The notes under the pieces: model-generated | The model's database searches: none | Told to the model about the DNA's origin: nothing | What the model saw: only the letters and a program-made list of their open reading frames with translations | In this document: positions 5,733 through 6,743 of the stretch, piece by piece | How positions within the stretch are numbered: the stretch's first letter is position 1 | Layout: each line of letters begins with the position of its first letter | From: Actinomycetota bacterium | Lineage (GTDB): Bacteria > Actinomycetota > Thermoleophilia > Solirubrobacterales > Thermoleophilaceae | Direction: 5' to 3' | NCBI GenBank assembly: GCA_005885165.1 | Contig: VAXR01000138.1 | Coordinates: forward strand, 1 to 6,743 | Length of the DNA: 6,743 bases | Translations under genes and position numbers: made by a program

Positions 5733-6193
5733 TCTCCCTCGCCGGCGAGAGCGCTTAGGACGTCCACCCGCGTGACGACGCCGACGAGCCGATCGCCATC
5801 GATCACCGGCAGGCGGTTGTGCCCGGTGTCGGCGATCAGACGGGCGGCCTTGCGGGCGCTGTCGTCGGCCTCCACCGTCACCGGGTCGCGGGTCATCATG
5901 TCGCTCGCCGATGCCGCCACGGCCTTGTGCAGGCGATCCTCGAACCGGCGCAGGCGCTCGAGGAAGACCAATCCGCCGAACAGCTCGATGTAGTGCGGGA
6001 TGTGGAGGTCGCCCTCGTCGTCTGAGAGGACCAGGTCGGACTCCGTGACGATTCCGAGCAGGTGGTCGTCGTCGTCGACCACCGGAACCCCGGGGAGCTC
6101 GTGGTGCTGAAGCGTGCGAACGACCTCTTCGACGCTCGCGTCGGGATGCACGGTCACCGGACTCTGGGTCATGATCTGCCGCACCAGGGCCAC
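5729..6193 (-). CDS. Two-CBS-domain protein
   Basis: The 154-residue soluble protein is a tandem CBS pair (Bateman module), which usually binds adenine nucleotides and regulates a partner. CBS1 spans about 6-56 (MTQSPVTVHPDASVEEV to GIVTESDLV) and CBS2 about 98-148 (MMTRDPVTVEADDSARKA to GVVTRVDVLSAL). Between them lies a linker with IPHYIELFGGLVFLERLRRFEDRLHK (65-90), seen in a family of stand-alone bacterial CBS proteins. No effector domain or membrane segment is present. The GTG start at 6191-6193 has no Shine-Dalgarno but lies 6 bases after TAGGGT, suggesting a leaderless mRNA. It is the first gene of the minus-strand operon and diverges from the amine oxidase gene. The ligand and partner are unknown. 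Confidence 0.93.
   Translation of the reverse strand: MALVRQIMTQSPVTVHPDASVEEVVRTLQHHELPGVPVVDDDDHLLGIVTESDLVLSDDEGDLHIPHYIELFGGLVFLERLRRFEDRLHKAVAASASDMMTRDPVTVEADDSARKAARLIADTGHNRLPVIDGDRLVGVVTRVDVLSALAGEGE
5733..5740 (-). promoter_or_regulatory. Ribosome site and GTGA coupling site of alr
   Basis: GAGGGAGA lies directly before the GTG start of alr on the minus strand and is itself the last coding part of the CBS gene. The GTGA at 5729-5732 contains the CBS stop and the alr start. This is the third GTGA junction in a row in the cluster and fixes the alr start. Confidence 0.65.
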
Positions 6194-6218
6194 GCTTTGA
6201 CCCTATAGCTTGCAGGTT
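6194..6218. promoter_or_regulatory. Divergent promoter with abutting -10 elements
   Basis: Only 25 bases separate two divergent GTG starts. On the minus strand TAGGGT (6205-6200) is followed by 6 bases and the CBS start. On the plus strand TAGCTT (6206-6211) is followed by 7 bases and the amine oxidase start. The two hexamers touch, and the palindrome CTATAG (6203-6208) covers their junction. The alternatives TATAGG and TATAGC overlap within the same palindrome. Neither gene has a clear Shine-Dalgarno. No -35 hexamers resembling TTGACA are found at standard spacing, and any such element would lie in the opposite gene. Confidence 0.55.
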
Positions 6219-6743
6219 GTGGAGGACCGACCTCCGTCGCTCAGACGTCGCGACCTGATCGCCCGCGGGGCGGCGGGCGCGCTCGCCGGAGCGGCGGCGA
6301 GCGCCGGACCCGCAGACCTCGCCGAGGCGGCCAAGCGGCGCCGCAAGCGGCGCCGTACGCACCGCTTCGACGTGGTCGTCGTCGGTGCCGGGCTCGCGGG
6401 GCTCACGGCGGCCACGGCGATCCACCGCGCCGGGCATTCCGTGGTAGTGCTCGAGGCGCGCGACCGCATGGGCGGGCGCAACTTCGACAGCCGGCTGCCA
6501 GGGAGCCACGACGTCGTGGAGCTCGGCGGCGAGTGGGCGGGCCCGGGACAGGACCGGGTGCTGGCGCTCGCCAAGGAGCTCGGCGTGCGGACGTTCGAGA
6601 CCTATTCGACCGGGGACAGCGTCTACTACCGCGGCGGCACCCGGCAGACTTACAGCGGCGACATCCCGCCGGCGAACCCGGCGGCCCTCGTCGAGCTCGA
6701 GGCAACGATCGTCGAGCTCAACAACATGGCCGGCGAGGTGCCC
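6219..6743 (+). CDS. Flavin-dependent monoamine oxidase, Tat-exported, 5' part only
   Basis: The first 175 residues are present; the gene runs off the window with no stop. After a twin-arginine signal (SLRRRDLIARGAAGALAGAAASAG, about 7-30) and a basic linker KRRRKRRRTHR (39-49) comes an FAD-binding Rossmann motif VGAGLAGL (Gly56, Gly58, Gly61), Glu79 at the end of the second strand for the FAD ribose, ARDRMGGR (80-87), and ELGGEWAGPGQ (101-111), all typical of the amine oxidase superfamily. Such enzymes oxidise primary or polyamines to aldehyde, ammonia and H2O2; the substrate is unknown. The Tat signal predicts export of the folded flavoprotein. The GTG at 6219 is chosen for its -10-like element; TTG at 6210 is an in-frame alternative, and a TGA at 6198 closes the frame upstream. 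Confidence 0.92.
   Translation, partial: MEDRPPSLRRRDLIARGAAGALAGAAASAGPADLAEAAKRRRKRRRTHRFDVVVVGAGLAGLTAATAIHRAGHSVVVLEARDRMGGRNFDSRLPGSHDVVELGGEWAGPGQDRVLALAKELGVRTFETYSTGDSVYYRGGTRQTYSGDIPPANPAALVELEATIVELNNMAGEVP
6333..6356 (+). repeat. Tandem 12-bp repeat coding a basic linker
   Basis: The 12-mer aagcggcgccgc (6333-6344) is followed at once by aagcggcgccgt (6345-6356), differing only in the last, synonymous base. Together they encode Lys-Arg-Arg-Arg twice, placed between the Tat signal and the FAD domain of the amine oxidase. Confidence 0.9.

Noticed and set aside
6197..6202. TTGACC on the plus strand as a -35 for the amine oxidase gene
   Set aside because: It lies next to the TATAGC/TAGCTT hexamer, and no -10 is present 17 bases downstream (tggagg).
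5733..6509. Upstream extension of the alr frame beyond the GTG at 5732
   Set aside because: The translation is Arg/Pro/Gly-rich and runs antisense and out of frame through the CBS and oxidase genes; racemase homology starts at the GTG.

Overview
This is a GC-rich chromosomal segment of about 6.7 kb, almost certainly from an actinobacterium. Thermoleophilia (Solirubrobacterales or Gaiellales type) is my best guess, but that is inference from protein style and not proven. Supporting signs are very high GC at wobble positions, GTG as the start of eight of the ten genes, start codons a few bases after TAnnnT -10-like hexamers with no Shine-Dalgarno, and a PRC-barrel protein of the type fused to actinobacterial MgtE transporters. 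The content is mainly housekeeping. I see no phage, IS element, CRISPR array, tRNA or rRNA.

Layout. Nine genes lie on the minus strand and one on the plus strand. Reading the minus strand in transcription order (right to left): a two-CBS-domain protein (6193-5729), alanine racemase alr (5732-4648, frameshifted here), CCA-adding tRNA nucleotidyltransferase (4651-3194), CorA magnesium channel (3197-2223), a small PRC-barrel protein (2214-1951), a HIT-family hydrolase (1924-1514) and an enoyl-CoA hydratase family protein (1521-739). These seven are nearly gapless. The CBS/alr, alr/cca and cca/corA junctions are all 4-base GTGA overlaps, and hit/ech overlap by 8 bases, so they look like one translationally coupled operon, possibly with an extra promoter before hit. 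After a 197-base gap come a cold-shock protein (541-338) and infA (281-63). On the plus strand, diverging from the CBS gene, is the 5' part of a Tat-exported flavin monoamine oxidase (6219 to the window end).

How the genes relate. Alr (D-alanine for peptidoglycan), CCA transferase (tRNA 3' ends), CorA (Mg2+) and the HIT hydrolase are basic cell functions. The CBS and PRC-barrel proteins, domains that elsewhere are parts of MgtE, share the operon with CorA, which hints at Mg2+/adenylate-linked control but does not show it. Csp and IF-1 are both small OB-fold RNA-binding proteins.

Most notable: a 25-base divergent intergenic region whose two -10-like elements abut around the palindrome CTATAG and would give leaderless transcripts on both strands; the frameshift and apparent short deletion in alr; the CBS/CorA/PRC association; and a 19-bp direct repeat of the infA 3' end near the window edge. 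No clearly undescribed system is visible.
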